NCBI GenBank assembly: GCA_017425765.1
Contig: JAFOXE010000161.1
Coordinates: 1 to 6,669 of the forward strand
DNA: 6,669 nucleotides
DNA from: Paraprevotella sp.
GTDB taxonomy: Bacteria > Bacteroidota > Bacteroidia > Bacteroidales > Bacteroidaceae
Direction of reading: 5' to 3'
Part shown: positions 6,031-6,669 of the stretch, piece after piece
Layout: every line of letters begins with the position of its first letter
Numbering within the stretch: position 1 is the first letter of the stretch
Program-made: the position numbers and the translations under genes
Notes under the pieces: model-generated
What the model was told of the DNA's origin: nothing
Databases searched by the model: none
Seen by the model: only the letters and a program-made list of their open reading frames with translations

Positions 6031-6590
6031 AATTTATCAAAGGTGATGCCACCATGGTTACCGCAGATGAACTCTGTCGGCATTCCGCCTTCGTGAATAA
6101 GGTTGTAGATAATAAGTGGTTCGTCATTGATAAAGCAGTCGCATTGAAAAGTGTCGCCCACGGAAAGTTTACTGTTTATCGATTCCTCCACTACAAAGTT
6201 GTTCTCGCCCAGATTGCGAATGAATACGCACCGGTTTGGGCTCCAGCATAGTCTTATTTTGTCGCCTTGTACAATAGAGCTGGTGGTAAGGTGTTTTTTG
6301 TTGATAAAGGCACTGTTTGATTCATCACATATTTGCTCCTCGATGAATTTTGTGTAGTCCTTATATCCTGCCAAACGAGCTAATAGGTCGAGTGTGAATT
6401 GACTGGGTTGTGTGGAATTGCCCTCTTTCAGATATCCCCAGAAACGCTTTAGGGTTGTGGAACTGATGGGCGTGTGCGTGAGGCTAAAAACTTGTTCGGA
6501 CAGAAAGTTGAAATCTCGTGGTGTTTTCATTTCTCTTCCGATGCATACTTCCACGCGTGCTCTTAGTCGTGTATATTCTTCGTTTGGCAT
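6027..6590 (-). CDS. Small HTH-like protein co-translated with the LRR kinase
   Basis: The 187-residue protein has no signal peptide or membrane helix, so it is probably cytoplasmic. Residues ~20-85 are helical, with DFNFLSEQVF (27-36), ISSTTLKRFWGYL (42-54) and a TLDLLARLAGYKDYTKFIEEQ tail (66-86). This resembles a helix-turn-helix-like N-terminal module I associate with Bacteroidales regulatory proteins, but I cannot name a family. Residues ~105-187 look beta-rich, with GDKIRLCWSP, NNFVVEESINSKLSVGDTF and EPLIIYNLIHEG. ATG 6590 (MPNEEYTR) is chosen because the longer frame starts at a GTG (6629) that lies just upstream of, and would place, the promoter box inside the gene. The stop overlaps the kinase ATG by four bases (ATGA). 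It could bind DNA, regulate the operon, or be a kinase substrate; none is shown. Confidence 0.82.
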   Translation of the reverse strand: MPNEEYTRLRARVEVCIGREMKTPRDFNFLSEQVFSLTHTPISSTTLKRFWGYLKEGNSTQPSQFTLDLLARLAGYKDYTKFIEEQICDESNSAFINKKHLTTSSIVQGDKIRLCWSPNRCVFIRNLGENNFVVEESINSKLSVGDTFQCDCFINDEPLIIYNLIHEGGMPTEFICGNHGGITFDKL

Positions 6591-6618
6591 AATAATAGTT
6601 AGTGCGACAATTCGAATA

Positions 6619-6648
6619 CAAAAATACACTTAAAATCCTATGCAACAA
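6619..6648 (-). promoter_or_regulatory. Bacteroidota-type promoter of the HTH-kinase operon
   Basis: On the - strand, TTG (6648-6646, in CTTGTTG) is followed after 19 bases by TATTTTTG (6626-6619). This fits the TTTG-N19-TAnnTTTG consensus of the primary sigma factor in Bacteroides and relatives, with a slightly imperfect -33. Transcription would start near 6612, giving a leader of about 22 bases before ATG 6590. Confidence 0.7.
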
Positions 6649-6669
6649 GCGTCACACCTAGAAAGGACC

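Noticed and set aside
6591..6629. Extension of the HTH-like gene to GTG 6629
   Set aside because: It would run through the TATTTTTG promoter box; ATG 6590 fits the promoter spacing and the conserved-looking protein start.

Overview
The window comes from a member of the phylum Bacteroidota, most likely the order Bacteroidales (Porphyromonas/Prevotella/Tannerella-like; the genus cannot be fixed from sequence alone). Three things point there: a C-terminal type IX secretion sorting domain, a BspA-type leucine-rich-repeat protein, and TATTTTTG boxes that fit the Bacteroidota -7 consensus TAnnTTTG. Start regions are A/T-rich and lack useful Shine-Dalgarno sequences, which also fits.

Layout. The left edge holds the 3' end of a 5S rRNA on the + strand and its terminator, the end of an rRNA operon. 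All protein genes lie on the - strand and converge on it. Reading right to left there are two transcription units. Unit 1 (6590 to 4387) has a good promoter, a small HTH-like protein and, with a 4-base ATGA overlap, a transmembrane serine/threonine kinase whose extracytoplasmic half is a BspA-type LRR domain. Unit 2 (3755 to 469) encodes an SGNH/GDSL-type lipoprotein and, 35 bases later, a secreted CotH-family kinase with a T9SS sorting domain. It is preceded by a 631-base non-coding stretch with a -7 promoter box, a large hairpin and a duplicated start-codon region.

How the genes may work together. Unit 1 looks like a sensing and signalling pair: extracytoplasmic LRR, membrane helix, cytoplasmic kinase and a co-translated small protein that could be its target or a regulator (inference). 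Unit 2 exports two enzymes to the cell surface: an esterase or acyl-hydrolase-like lipoprotein and a CotH kinase, which suggests modification of surface polymers or proteins (inference).

The non-coding DNA holds the least expected structure. A 59-base sequence occurs identically at 302-360 and 4263-4321, in the same orientation, each time just beyond the 3' end of a - strand unit, so the two copies bracket unit 2. The leader of unit 2 carries a segment that can pair either with a decoy or with the bases touching the lipoprotein start codon. This resembles a translational switch, but could instead be the trace of a dispersed repeat.
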